A stretch of 50,429 bases of DNA from Companilactobacillus huachuanensis. GTDB lineage: Bacteria > Bacillota > Bacilli > Lactobacillales > Lactobacillaceae. Numbering within the stretch: position 1 is the stretch's first letter; every line of letters starts with the position of its first letter. The notes beneath the pieces were generated by a model that saw only the letters and a list, made by a program, of their open reading frames with translations, was not told the DNA's origin and searched no databases. The DNA is taken from positions 1 through 50,429 of the forward strand of contig NZ_BJDF01000001.1 in NCBI RefSeq assembly GCF_005404815.1, written 5' to 3'. Shown here one piece after another: positions 42,442-49,627 of this stretch. The translations under genes and the position numbers were made by a program.

Positions 42442-42524
42442 AAAGATATCATGAAATGGGGAAATTTATTCCTGAATTCATTCAGGAATAAAAAATATGG
42501 TATTCAAGATATTTTGATTCAGGA
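42442..42524. promoter_or_regulatory. Divergent operator between the kinase and immunity-like operons
   Basis: Minus-strand site: TTCAGGA at 42470-42476 and TTCATGA at 42449-42455, 21 bp apart. Plus-strand site: TTCAGGA at 42481-42487, TTCAAGA at 42503-42509 (22 bp) and another TTCAGGA at 42518-42524 that overlaps a predicted -35 (42517-42522), with -10 TATCTT at 42540. The two inner repeats also form the palindrome TTCCTGAATTCATTCAGGAA (42469-42488). Likely target of the response regulator, giving autoregulation and control of both sides. Confidence 0.6.
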
Positions 42525-42577
42525 CAATTCTTGGGATGCTATCTTGGAGTCAAGGAGCAAGAAGGGAAGCGTCTAAA

Positions 42578-42790
42578 ATGATTTGGAATTATGTCTTTGG
42601 TATTTTAGCAGTTTCATTTGGGATGTATCAGATGTTTAATTCAATTAAGTACGTTAAAGTGATTCAACACAACGGTAATAAGACGACATCTAATTTTTCG
42701 GCTTTAACGGTTTGGTATAGTTTGCTATTTGGATTATTTTTCATAATCGGCGGCGTAGTCTTGTTTGTAATAAAGAGTCCATTGTTTTAA
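42578..42790 (+). CDS. Small two-TM membrane protein
   Basis: 70 residues from ATG 42578 (SD AAGGGAAG); the longer frame from 42536 begins inside the promoter. Two helices (about 4-22 and 45-66) flank a polar loop (KYVKVIQHNGNKTTSNFS). Similar in size and layout to the proteins at 48358, 49113 and 49356. No known family. It shares the operon with the immunity-like gene 9 bases downstream. Confidence 0.65.
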   Translation: MIWNYVFGILAVSFGMYQMFNSIKYVKVIQHNGNKTTSNFSALTVWYSLLFGLFFIIGGVVLFVIKSPLF

Positions 42791-42799
42791 GGAGAAAAT

Positions 42800-43156
42800 A
42801 TGATGAAAAAAAATCTTGAAATTAGAGAAACAGCTAAGGAAAACATTCGAATTTTGTATGATTCACTTATGAAACGTTCTGAAAAATCGAGCCATTTGTT
42901 AAATATTACTGATGTCTTAAAACAAGTTTATGTAAAAATTGATAATGCTAAGGATCCCTCAGTTTTGATCAGTCGGCTAGTAAAATATATTTATGTGGAG
43001 GGTTTTAGCCGAGTTGTTTTATCAAAGGATGAAGAAAGGGCATTGATGGAATTGGGAGATTTGTCGAAGGGCGCCAGCTGGAATGGTATGAATAGTGGAG
43101 ATTTCAACGACAAATCACAATTTTATAGTTTTACTGAACCGATTCCACAGAGATAA
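42800..43156 (+). CDS. Bacteriocin-immunity-like protein (EntA_Immun-type)
   Basis: 118 residues from ATG 42800 (SD AAGGAG). The pattern ENIRILYDSLMKRSE ... LKQVYVKIDNAKDPSVLISRLVKYIYVEGFSRVVLSKDEERALMELG fits the four-helix immunity proteins of class II bacteriocins, including the LIxRLxxYIY and LSxxExxxLxxLG positions. Such proteins protect the host's mannose-PTS from bacteriocins. No bacteriocin precursor gene is visible nearby, so it may protect against other strains. Adjacent LytTR-like operator suggests pheromone-type control. Confidence 0.65.
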   Translation: MMKKNLEIRETAKENIRILYDSLMKRSEKSSHLLNITDVLKQVYVKIDNAKDPSVLISRLVKYIYVEGFSRVVLSKDEERALMELGDLSKGASWNGMNSGDFNDKSQFYSFTEPIPQR

Positions 43157-43178
43157 GCATATAAATGATTTTTGAATA

Positions 43179-43228
43179 AACGAAGAAGGTTACTTTGAAT
43201 TAATATCATTGTAATCTTCTTCTTTTTT
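43179..43228 (+). terminator. Terminator of the immunity-like operon
   Basis: GAAGAAGGTTAC and GTAATCTTCTTC pair around an AT-rich loop; seven Ts follow. Confidence 0.8.
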
Positions 43229-43235
43229 TAATTTG

Positions 43236-43345
43236 ACTAAAGGTTGAAAGTTCTTCCAACTATTTTAAAATGAAAATTTTGCAAAATAAAAAAGATTTCT
43301 GATTATTTAAATAAATTAGTTCTAGGCCTGTAACGACAATGTCAT
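43236..43345 (+). repeat. Long repeat with the cloverleaf core deleted
   Basis: The left terminal repeat ACTAAAGGTTGAAAG is joined directly to TTCTTCCAACTATTTT, the sequence that normally follows the core, then the usual tail (GATTATTTAAATAAATTAG, CTAGGCCTGTAACGACAATG). The whole ~190-bp core is missing. The right end runs into the 3' end of the minus-strand gene that follows. Confidence 0.75.
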
Positions 43346-43941
43346 ATTAACTTTGGTAATTTGAGTAAATTTTCAGTTTCACCAGATAGTTCTAAAATTT
43401 TGGGATTAAATTCCTTGAGAAAAATTCGGAGTTTACCCAATGTTTCGTGCGGATGTCTAACATAGTCTCGGGAAATATCCAAGTCGATCGTATTGCCATT
43501 TTTCATGATCAATCGTACTTTAACAGGTTCATTTACCATTAGAAATAAGTTATACATTAATCCACCTTCCTCCGATAAAATCAGTTCCGATGCTAAAGAT
43601 GTGTCATGTTTGGGTAGCCCAACAACGGATATATGACGAATATCACTTTTAACAATTACGGTAACTGGAGAATGATTTGGTAATAAAATAGCAATTAATC
43701 TTTTTCGAAACGGCTTTATATCGTTATAACGAATAAACTTGCTGTCGGAAACCCAATAATTGAAGATTACCGGTAACACGAAAAGATAATGTCCAAAATA
43801 CATTATCAAAGAGATAATGATGGCAATTTTTATTCCTAAGGTTACGGAAATGTTGATCCCGAAAAGAAGACCGATAGCTACACCTGTGACACCGCTGATT
43901 ATTAACGGTCGATAATTAACTTTTTTTCCAAATTTGAGCAC
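43342..43941 (-). CDS. MLKFGKK-family membrane protein, paralogue 3
   Basis: 199 residues from a GTG at 43941, supported by the conserved MLKFGKKVNYRPLI start. Two helices (~12-30, 34-58), FNYWVSDSKFIRYND, a beta-rich domain (NHSPVTVIVKSDIRHISVVG ... VRLIMKNGNTIDLDISRDYVRH) and a terminal helix. Same layout as the copies at 37605 and 38330. Its 3' end touches a truncated repeat. Upstream 43942-44123 is shared with the divergent GntR operon. Confidence 0.65.
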   Translation of the reverse strand: MLKFGKKVNYRPLIISGVTGVAIGLLFGINISVTLGIKIAIIISLIMYFGHYLFVLPVIFNYWVSDSKFIRYNDIKPFRKRLIAILLPNHSPVTVIVKSDIRHISVVGLPKHDTSLASELILSEEGGLMYNLFLMVNEPVKVRLIMKNGNTIDLDISRDYVRHPHETLGKLRIFLKEFNPKILELSGETENLLKLPKLI

Positions 43942-44084
43942 GATACATCAGTTCTTTCAATTGATTCCAATTGTTGCCCTAAATATAACATCACCGTAGA
44001 AACGTGGCCGTTAAAGGGAATGGACATATTGTCAAAAATAAAAATAAAAATCGTTGATAATCAATTGCTTTTTTTCAGCATCCG

Positions 44085-44113
44085 TTGTACTGTATTAGTG
44101 TAGTAGAACAGTA
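44085..44113 (+). promoter_or_regulatory. Candidate GntR operator/promoter
   Basis: TTGTACTGTATTAG and TAGTAGAACAG give an imperfect dyad (CTGT ... ACAG; GTACT ... AGTAGAAC) just before the GntR start. YtrA-type repressors autoregulate through such sites. Weak on sequence alone. Confidence 0.35.
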
Positions 44114-44123
44114 AGAGGGTGAA

Positions 44124-44516
44124 ATGATGGAATATATTGATAACATACCTATTTACCTCCAAATCAAGGATATTTTGTATCGCAAAATTATTAGCAATCA
44201 GTATGAATTAGGATCACAGCTGCCTTCAGTTAGACAGTTGGCTGTCCAATTCTCCGCTAATTCAAATACCGTTCAAAAATCACTGAAGGAAATGACTGAA
44301 GAAGATGTCGTTATACCTCAACGTGGTAAAGGTAATTTTGTGACTGAGGATACCGGAATTGTGGAAAAATTAAAAACGCATATCGTTACGGAGATGTTTG
44401 ATGCAACGTACGATAAATTACATTCATTAAATATGAATGATACAGAGATTATGAATAGTTTTAATAATTATGTTAAACAGCGGGAGGTCAACCATGAGCA
44501 AGGTATTGGAAATTAA
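44124..44516 (+). CDS. GntR family regulator, YtrA subfamily
   Basis: 130 residues. N-terminal winged helix (YLQIKDILYRKIISNQYELGSQLPSVRQLAVQFSANSNTVQKSLKEMTEEDVVIPQRGKGNFV), then only a short ~50-residue helical C-terminus, the mark of the YtrA group. Such repressors normally sit in front of and control ABC transporter operons, as here. SD AGAGGG; ATG 44124 or 44127. Its end overlaps the next gene by 23 bases. Confidence 0.9.
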   Translation: MMEYIDNIPIYLQIKDILYRKIISNQYELGSQLPSVRQLAVQFSANSNTVQKSLKEMTEEDVVIPQRGKGNFVTEDTGIVEKLKTHIVTEMFDATYDKLHSLNMNDTEIMNSFNNYVKQREVNHEQGIGN

Positions 44517-45222
44517 CAAATTGAATTATAAAAAGAACAATAAGTTAATTTTAAACGATATTAATCTTAGTCTAGATAATGGCAAGATTATCGGATTACT
44601 CGGTGCCAATGGGGCTGGAAAGACGACTCTTATGCGTTTGATCACCGGTGTGAATGCCAAAAGTTCTGGTCAAATCAGTGTTGCTGGAGTCGAGAATAAA
44701 GCGGCTCGAAAGTCATGTGTCAGTGCAACTTATTCGTTAGATGGGTTTAGCAAGAGTTTCGGAGAGAAGAATGCTAAGGTCAGAGATGTTTTGAAATTTT
44801 ACATCGACATTTATCCGGACTTTTCATTTGAAAAATATCAAGAGATGGCCAAATATTTAGAAATTTCTTGTGATGATAAACTAGTTGATCTTTCAACTGG
44901 TACGAAAGAAAAGTTAGTGATTGCTTTGACTTTAGCACGTCAAGTACCACTTTATTTATTAGATGAACCGTTGAACGGAGTCGATATTATGGCCCGTAAG
45001 AAAATTATCAAAAGTATCATCCAGTGGAAAGGTGACGATTCAACCATTATCATCAGTTCACACTATGTTAAGGAGATTTCGAGTCTCTTGGATGATGTCG
45101 TAATTCTAAAGGATCAGAAAGTATATCAAGTTAGTCCAGTGGAAGAAATTCAAAGCAAATACCACTTGGGAATTGAAGAGTATTACGAAAAAGTTTATGA
45201 AGGGGGACTGAATGATGAGTAG
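44494..45222 (+). CDS. ABC transporter ATPase A (YtrB-like)
   Basis: 242 residues from ATG 44494 (SD GGGAGG); the frame extends upstream inside the GntR gene without a start signal. Walker A GANGAGKTT, Walker B LYLLDEPLNGVD, signature LSTGTKEKL (the usual Gln is replaced, as in several YtrB-type ATPases), H-loop ISSHYVKEI. Works with the adjacent permease; family members respond to wall-active compounds and bacteriocins. Confidence 0.9.
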   Translation: MSKVLEINKLNYKKNNKLILNDINLSLDNGKIIGLLGANGAGKTTLMRLITGVNAKSSGQISVAGVENKAARKSCVSATYSLDGFSKSFGEKNAKVRDVLKFYIDIYPDFSFEKYQEMAKYLEISCDDKLVDLSTGTKEKLVIALTLARQVPLYLLDEPLNGVDIMARKKIIKSIIQWKGDDSTIIISSHYVKEISSLLDDVVILKDQKVYQVSPVEEIQSKYHLGIEEYYEKVYEGGLNDE

Positions 45223-45967
45223 TTTAGGACGTGTTAGCAAAGGCTTACTAAAGAATAGATTTAAATTGATTAGCCTGATTTTTGGAGTTCAGATTCTCAT
45301 CTTGCTAGTTGTTCAATTATGGAAGTTCTTTACTCACGTATCAAAAATAACCAGTTTTACAGGATACGTTTTCATAGCGATGGTTGTTGGAATTGTGATG
45401 ATAGCTATCGCAAATGAACGAGTTTACCTAACTGATAAATATCGTCTGATACCGATTAATGATGGCACCCTCTATTCCAGCAACATGTTAACATCATTTT
45501 TATCATTGATTTATTTAATAGTTGGTGAATTGCTGTTTTATATTGCTGCCAACGCATTTTTCCCCAATGATTATGATCAATTTATGATCAGAAGTTTTAA
45601 TTCAACTCAACAGTATCTCTTCAAATCTGAAGTTCTGTTAACCTTTATATTGGGTGTTCTGGTCGTTTGGACTGGAGTAACGGCGTTACATTTATTGATC
45701 AATTGGGTCAATGATTTTCTGCCATTTAGAAATCAAAATTTCGTCAAAGCTATTGTTGCCGTGATTGTCGTTTGGTTATTTATGATACCTTTCAATTATA
45801 TTACCAGTAATGTTCTAAGAATCATGGGTATTAATGGAATGGATAACAGCTTTGCGGCGGTCACTCGAGTTATGTACTTAAGTATGGCAATGATGGTTAT
45901 CTGGATTGCGATTTTCACAGTTATTAATCTCTATTTATTGAATAAAAAGTCAGAAACAACTAATTAG
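45212..45967 (+). CDS. ABC transporter permease A
   Basis: 251 residues with about six hydrophobic segments. Conserved among the three permeases here: an N-terminal (S)LxxVSKGLLKNRFKLI, then RVYLTDKYRLIPINDGTLYSSNMLTSF after the second helix. SD GGGGGA; the start overlaps the ATPase A gene by 11 bases. Function as the membrane part of an ABC-2-like exporter or sensor; no substrate evident. Confidence 0.75.
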   Translation: MMSSLGRVSKGLLKNRFKLISLIFGVQILILLVVQLWKFFTHVSKITSFTGYVFIAMVVGIVMIAIANERVYLTDKYRLIPINDGTLYSSNMLTSFLSLIYLIVGELLFYIAANAFFPNDYDQFMIRSFNSTQQYLFKSEVLLTFILGVLVVWTGVTALHLLINWVNDFLPFRNQNFVKAIVAVIVVWLFMIPFNYITSNVLRIMGINGMDNSFAAVTRVMYLSMAMMVIWIAIFTVINLYLLNKKSETTN

Positions 45968-45979
45968 GAAAGGGGCGTC

Positions 45980-46693
45980 ATGATGACAGACTTGTTAAAA
46001 GTTAATAATTTGAATTATAAGAAGAATAACAAAGCAATTTTAAAAGACGTCAATTTGAACTTAACCAGTGGTAAAATTATTGGTTTGCTTGGTGAGAATG
46101 GTGCCGGAAAGACTACTTTGATGCGCTTGATTGCGGGAGTGAATTCAATCCCTGAAGGCGTTATAACGGTTAACAATGTTAGTAAGAAAAGTGAAATTAA
46201 ACAAAATGTCAGTTTTAGTGATCAGTTAAATGGTTTTGGTAAGAATACAAAGATTGGCGATATCGTTAAATTCTATAAAAATGTTTATCCGGACTTTTCA
46301 AAGGAAAAGTATTTGGAAATCGCTGATTATCTTGGATTGGAAGAAGATAAACGAATATCATCTCTTTCGACCGGAACACGAGGGAAACTGATTATTGCTT
46401 TGACTTTGTCTCGTGAAACTAAGCTCTATTTATTAGATGAGCCTTTGAGCGGAATCGATAGTATGTCCAGAAAGAAGATCATCAGTAGTATTATTCGTTG
46501 GAAGACAGAAGATTCAACTATCATTATTAGTGACCATTATGTTACCGAGATAGCAAGTTTATTAGATGATGTAATTATCATTAAAGATGAAACTATTTAT
46601 CAAGTGAGTTCAGTTGAAGACATTCAAGAGAAATATCACTTGGGTGTTGAAGAGTATTATGAGCAGGTTTACGAAGGAAGTGTTACAAAATGA
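45980..46693 (+). CDS. ABC transporter ATPase B (YtrB-like)
   Basis: 237 residues, a clear paralogue of ATPase A (about half the residues identical by eye): Walker A GENGAGKTT, signature LSTGTRGKL, Walker B LYLLDEPLSGID, H-loop ISDHYVTEI, and the same end (EEYYEQVYEG). SD AAAGGGGC. It follows permease A by 12 bases and overlaps permease B by 4. Confidence 0.9.
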   Translation: MMTDLLKVNNLNYKKNNKAILKDVNLNLTSGKIIGLLGENGAGKTTLMRLIAGVNSIPEGVITVNNVSKKSEIKQNVSFSDQLNGFGKNTKIGDIVKFYKNVYPDFSKEKYLEIADYLGLEEDKRISSLSTGTRGKLIIALTLSRETKLYLLDEPLSGIDSMSRKKIISSIIRWKTEDSTIIISDHYVTEIASLLDDVIIIKDETIYQVSSVEDIQEKYHLGVEEYYEQVYEGSVTK

Positions 46694-47463
46694 CCGAATT
46701 TATGGGTTTAACTAGAAATCTAATTAGTGACAAGTGGCGGATGATGAATTGGATCATTATTGTAGATTTGATTTTTCTAGTTGTCATTGATGTATTAAGA
46801 ATTTTCACTGGTGGTTGGGATGGACAAATTATCCCCAGTTATTTCTTCGCAACATTTGTGTTTAGTATGAGTATGGCGAATTTCGTTGGATTTATCTTGT
46901 TAGCAAGGAATAATGAACGAGTTTTTACAAGCAACAATTATCGGTTAATTCCAACATCCGACACCAAACTTTATTTCAGCAACATTTTGACAACTTTTGC
47001 AGCTTTCATCTATCTTCAAATTTTGGAAGTTGTGACTGGAACAATTTTGTACTTTATTAGTGGTCAAAGTGATTTTGATTTAACCTCTGGTCAACCAACA
47101 GGTTCGATGGGAATTGTCTTATTAGTTCTTCTATTATTGGTCTTAACAATTATTTTAGTTTGGTCGGGTATAACTGCAGTTCATTTCGTAATCAATTGGA
47201 TCAGTGGATTTTTACCATTTGCTCGTCAAAAATTTGTTAATTTTATTCTATATCTAGTCGTTGCTGTAATTGGAATAATGATTTTTAACTTTACAACTGG
47301 AAAAGTTTTTTCTGGAATTTACAGTAGCTCACAAGGAATCACGACATTAGGCCAATTTACAAATGTTATTTGGATAAGTATTGGTATTACCGCAATTTGG
47401 ATTGCAATATTTACCGCATTAAATATCTATCTATTGAAGAGATGGACAGAAACGATTCGTTAG
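46690..47463 (+). CDS. ABC transporter permease B
   Basis: 257 residues, paralogous to permease A: RVFTSNNYRLIPTSDTKLYFSNILTTF is the matching loop, then AVHFVINWISGFLPFARQKFVNF corresponds to ALHLLINWVNDFLPFRNQNFVKA in A. About six hydrophobic segments. ATGA overlap with ATPase B indicates coupled translation and a shared complex. Confidence 0.75.
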   Translation: MTEFMGLTRNLISDKWRMMNWIIIVDLIFLVVIDVLRIFTGGWDGQIIPSYFFATFVFSMSMANFVGFILLARNNERVFTSNNYRLIPTSDTKLYFSNILTTFAAFIYLQILEVVTGTILYFISGQSDFDLTSGQPTGSMGIVLLVLLLLVLTIILVWSGITAVHFVINWISGFLPFARQKFVNFILYLVVAVIGIMIFNFTTGKVFSGIYSSSQGITTLGQFTNVIWISIGITAIWIAIFTALNIYLLKRWTETIR

Positions 47464-47502
47464 AACAACTACAAAATAAAGACTATGGGATGGTCCATTA
47501 AT

Positions 47503-48252
47503 ATGAGTAGCTTACTGGGTGTAAGTAAAGAATTAATCTGGAGTAAATTCAAACTCATCAATTTGATTTTGCTTATTAATATTGTTGAAGTTGCCGTCAT
47601 AATTGGGATGGATAAATTGAATGTACAGTTGGATCGAAACTATCCAATTGGAATTATGATAATTAGTGCTACGGCATTTTTCATTATCGGTATCGTTTTA
47701 TTAGTTCGTGCCAATGAGCAAGTTTTTTCCAGTAATCGTTATCGGTCGGTAACGATATCTGAAAGTAAGTTATACTTTAGCAATTTATTGACAACTTGTT
47801 TGATTTATTTTTACTTTGGCTTGATTGAATCGGCAATTTTTCTAGGATCACTGTACTATTACATGCGAAATGATGTTTTTTTTCATACCATTATTTCCGA
47901 TAATATTCGCGTGGAATTATTGTTGAAAGACTTAGCCTTAATTATATTAGCAGTCTTGTTGATTTGGACAGGAAGTACTTTGGTTCATTTAGCAATGAAT
48001 TATATTAGTGATTTTTTATCATTTAAAAATAAAAAAGTAATTGCGACAATTTTCAATCTATTGATTTTGGGATCAGCGGTATCAATTATGTTTTGGACTT
48101 TGACGGAAATGTCTAAAGTGGGTATGTATCGTTATGCCGATGTGCCAAACAATATTTTTCCAATAGCATGCCTAATTGATGCAATCGGAATTTTTATTTC
48201 AATCGGTGTTGGTCTATATCTTTTGAAAAATCAAGCTGAAACTGACCAATAA
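47503..48252 (+). CDS. ABC transporter permease C (no ATPase of its own)
   Basis: 249 residues from ATG 47503 (SD GGGATGG), aligning with the start of permease A (MSSLxxVSKxL). Loop QVFSSNRYRSVTISESKLYFSNLLTTC and LVHLAMNYISDFLSFKNKKVIA match A and B. No ATPase gene follows, so it may share ATPase A or B, or form a mixed complex. Confidence 0.72.
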   Translation: MSSLLGVSKELIWSKFKLINLILLINIVEVAVIIGMDKLNVQLDRNYPIGIMIISATAFFIIGIVLLVRANEQVFSSNRYRSVTISESKLYFSNLLTTCLIYFYFGLIESAIFLGSLYYYMRNDVFFHTIISDNIRVELLLKDLALIILAVLLIWTGSTLVHLAMNYISDFLSFKNKKVIATIFNLLILGSAVSIMFWTLTEMSKVGMYRYADVPNNIFPIACLIDAIGIFISIGVGLYLLKNQAETDQ

Positions 48253-48357
48253 TCGACGTTCATGAGCGAAAAACGTACGTTGATGATTAAGTTGGCACAA
48301 AAATATCTTTAGGGAGTATTATCAATTTAATAAAAAGAGTAAGGAAGGGGAACCATT

Positions 48358-48546
48358 GTGAGATTCAATAGTGATTTTTATAAAGGAAAATACTTTTGGA
48401 TAGGCATCTTAGGGCTAGCATTTTTGGCCGATTTCCCGTGGAATGATGTCTGCACGATTCAAGGTATTATTTCCCTGATAATGGTAGTTATCGGTACTGT
48501 TTCATTGATTGGTTCAATGTTCAATTTTTCAAGGTATTTTTCTTAG
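48358..48546 (+). CDS. Small two-TM membrane protein
   Basis: 62 residues from a GTG at 48358 (SD AAGGAAGGGGAA). Two hydrophobic segments (about 11-26 and 36-54). Not recognised. It lies 105 bases after permease C, possibly in the same transcript; a cloverleaf repeat follows. Confidence 0.55.
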   Translation: MRFNSDFYKGKYFWIGILGLAFLADFPWNDVCTIQGIISLIMVVIGTVSLIGSMFNFSRYFS

Positions 48547-48571
48547 TGGTTTTATGTGATTGCTCAAATGT

Positions 48572-48755
48572 GCCGTCTCCAGAGCTGAGAAATATTCACT
48601 TGCTGTGCGGACCGGTCCGAGCCTGAGGAGCGGTCTCGAACCTCGGTTTGAAGCCTTGACACATTTCGTCAAGTCTCCAAACACGCCCGGTGATGTAATG
48701 GCTAAAGCCATAACATCACTCCCACTGCCCATAAATATTTCTCAGCTCTTCCGAC
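48572..48755 (+). repeat. Cloverleaf repeat copy 11
   Basis: Stem AGAGCTGAGAAATATT/AATATTTCTCAGCTCT (48581-48596 with 48734-48749). Hairpin 1 CCGAG...CTCGG, hairpin 2 CTTGAC/GTCAAG, hairpin 3 GTGATGT-AATGGC/GCCAT-AACATCAC (compare GTGGTGT/ACGCCAC elsewhere). No terminal repeats. Confidence 0.9.
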
Positions 48756-48851
48756 GGGGTTTCCGTTATTAAATAAGTTATAAGAACCACTTAAATATGC
48801 TTATTAATTAAGAACTTTTCAAAATAGATTGTTATTTAATTAGAAACAAAG

Positions 48852-48910
48852 AAGAGAAGCTATTTTTTACCTAGGAGGTATTTCCTGGTAGAAAATGGCT
48901 TCTTTTTTGT
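48852..48910 (+). terminator. Stem-loop terminator in a gene-free stretch
   Basis: AGAAGCTATTTT...ACC and GGT...AAAATGGCTTCT form a long stem with TTTTTT behind, around CTAGGAGGTATTTCC. No gene is visible between 48756 and 49112, so it may end transcription from the upstream operon or an unannotated RNA. Confidence 0.65.
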
Positions 48911-48981
48911 CATCAATTGCTGAAATAAGCATAAATCATAGATAGCTCGCATATTTCGTTGAAACATTTCAATATGTGAAG

Positions 48982-49004
48982 AATACTCAGCTCTGGATAC
49001 GGCT
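48982..49004 (-). repeat. Cloverleaf repeat fragment
   Basis: GAATACTCAGCTCTGGATACGGC is the reverse complement of a left end (GCCGT...CCAGAGCTGAG...TATTC). Only this end remains. Confidence 0.6.
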
Positions 49005-49112
49005 ACATAAACGATTCCGAGAGAACACCAGACAGTATGTCTATGGTCGAATCTTTTCTTATAAATTAGTTGACACTATTATTTAGTTAATATGAAGAAA
49101 GAAGTGATCAGT

Positions 49113-49310
49113 ATGGCTGATTTCCTTGCTTTAATCGCGTTGGTTTTTGGATGTATCGAGATTTTTTTGACGGTAAAGTCGTTTTGCCAAATTAGAAAAG
49201 AACCGAAAAATAAATTCCCTAAAACTGCGAGATGGTTGCTTTTAGTTGGTTCCACTTTTGGTATCGGATTAGTCTTTCTTAGTTTCGACCTTATTTTCAA
49301 ATGGATGTAA
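49113..49310 (+). CDS. Small two-TM membrane protein
   Basis: 65 residues from ATG 49113 (SD GAAAGAAGTGA); an ATG 21 bases up lacks a SD. Two helices (3-22 and 43-62) separated by a basic loop (QIRKEPKNKFPKTAR). Layout as the protein at 49356. Unknown function. Confidence 0.6.
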   Translation: MADFLALIALVFGCIEIFLTVKSFCQIRKEPKNKFPKTARWLLLVGSTFGIGLVFLSFDLIFKWM

Positions 49311-49355
49311 TACTGTTGAAAATAAGCTTATGATTAGGAAAAAGGGGGCACCAAT

Positions 49356-49544
49356 ATGGGAATAGAATTAATTGGAATTGTGGTTATTTTAATGGGAATT
49401 TATCAAATCTACGTTGGTCGTAAAATGTATTTCAATATCAAAAAGAATGTCAAAAATCCTCAACCATACGTATTTATGGGTGTCTATTCGTCGTTAATCA
49501 TTGGTGTTATCTGCTTAGTTGTTGGGGCGTTCATGATTAAATGA
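49356..49544 (+). CDS. Small two-TM membrane protein
   Basis: 62 residues. SD AAAAAGGGGG 7 bases before ATG. Two helices (2-20 and 40-60) with loop GRKMYFNIKKNVKNPQPYV, similar to the protein at 49113 (KxFxxIxKxxKNxxP). It resembles the small accessory or immunity proteins seen around bacteriocin loci, but no family is certain. Confidence 0.65.
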   Translation: MGIELIGIVVILMGIYQIYVGRKMYFNIKKNVKNPQPYVFMGVYSSLIIGVICLVVGAFMIK

Positions 49545-49570
49545 GCGTTATATAACGCCGCAAGCAGAAA

Positions 49571-49604
49571 GTGCGTGCATTTTCCTTAATTTAGTACCTA
49601 TAAT
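49571..49604 (+). promoter_or_regulatory. Promoter of the XRE gene with shared -35 element
   Basis: GTGCGTGCAT (49571-49580), 18 bases, TATAAT (49599-49604). Same element and spacing as before the gene starting at 38192. Confidence 0.6.
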
Positions 49605-49627
49605 TTAGGTATAGGGAAGTGAAAACG

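Noticed and set aside
42536-42577. Short upstream extension MLSWSQGARREASK as a signalling peptide
   Set aside because: It begins within the predicted promoter, has no SD and is in frame with the downstream small membrane protein whose own start is better.
6966-49004. CRISPR array
   Set aside because: The repeats are ~180 bp, widely dispersed and in both orientations; there are no short regularly spaced repeats and no cas genes.
6966-49004. Integron attC-like sites
   Set aside because: No cassette structure, no integrase and no conserved outer core sites; elements sit in ordinary intergenic regions.
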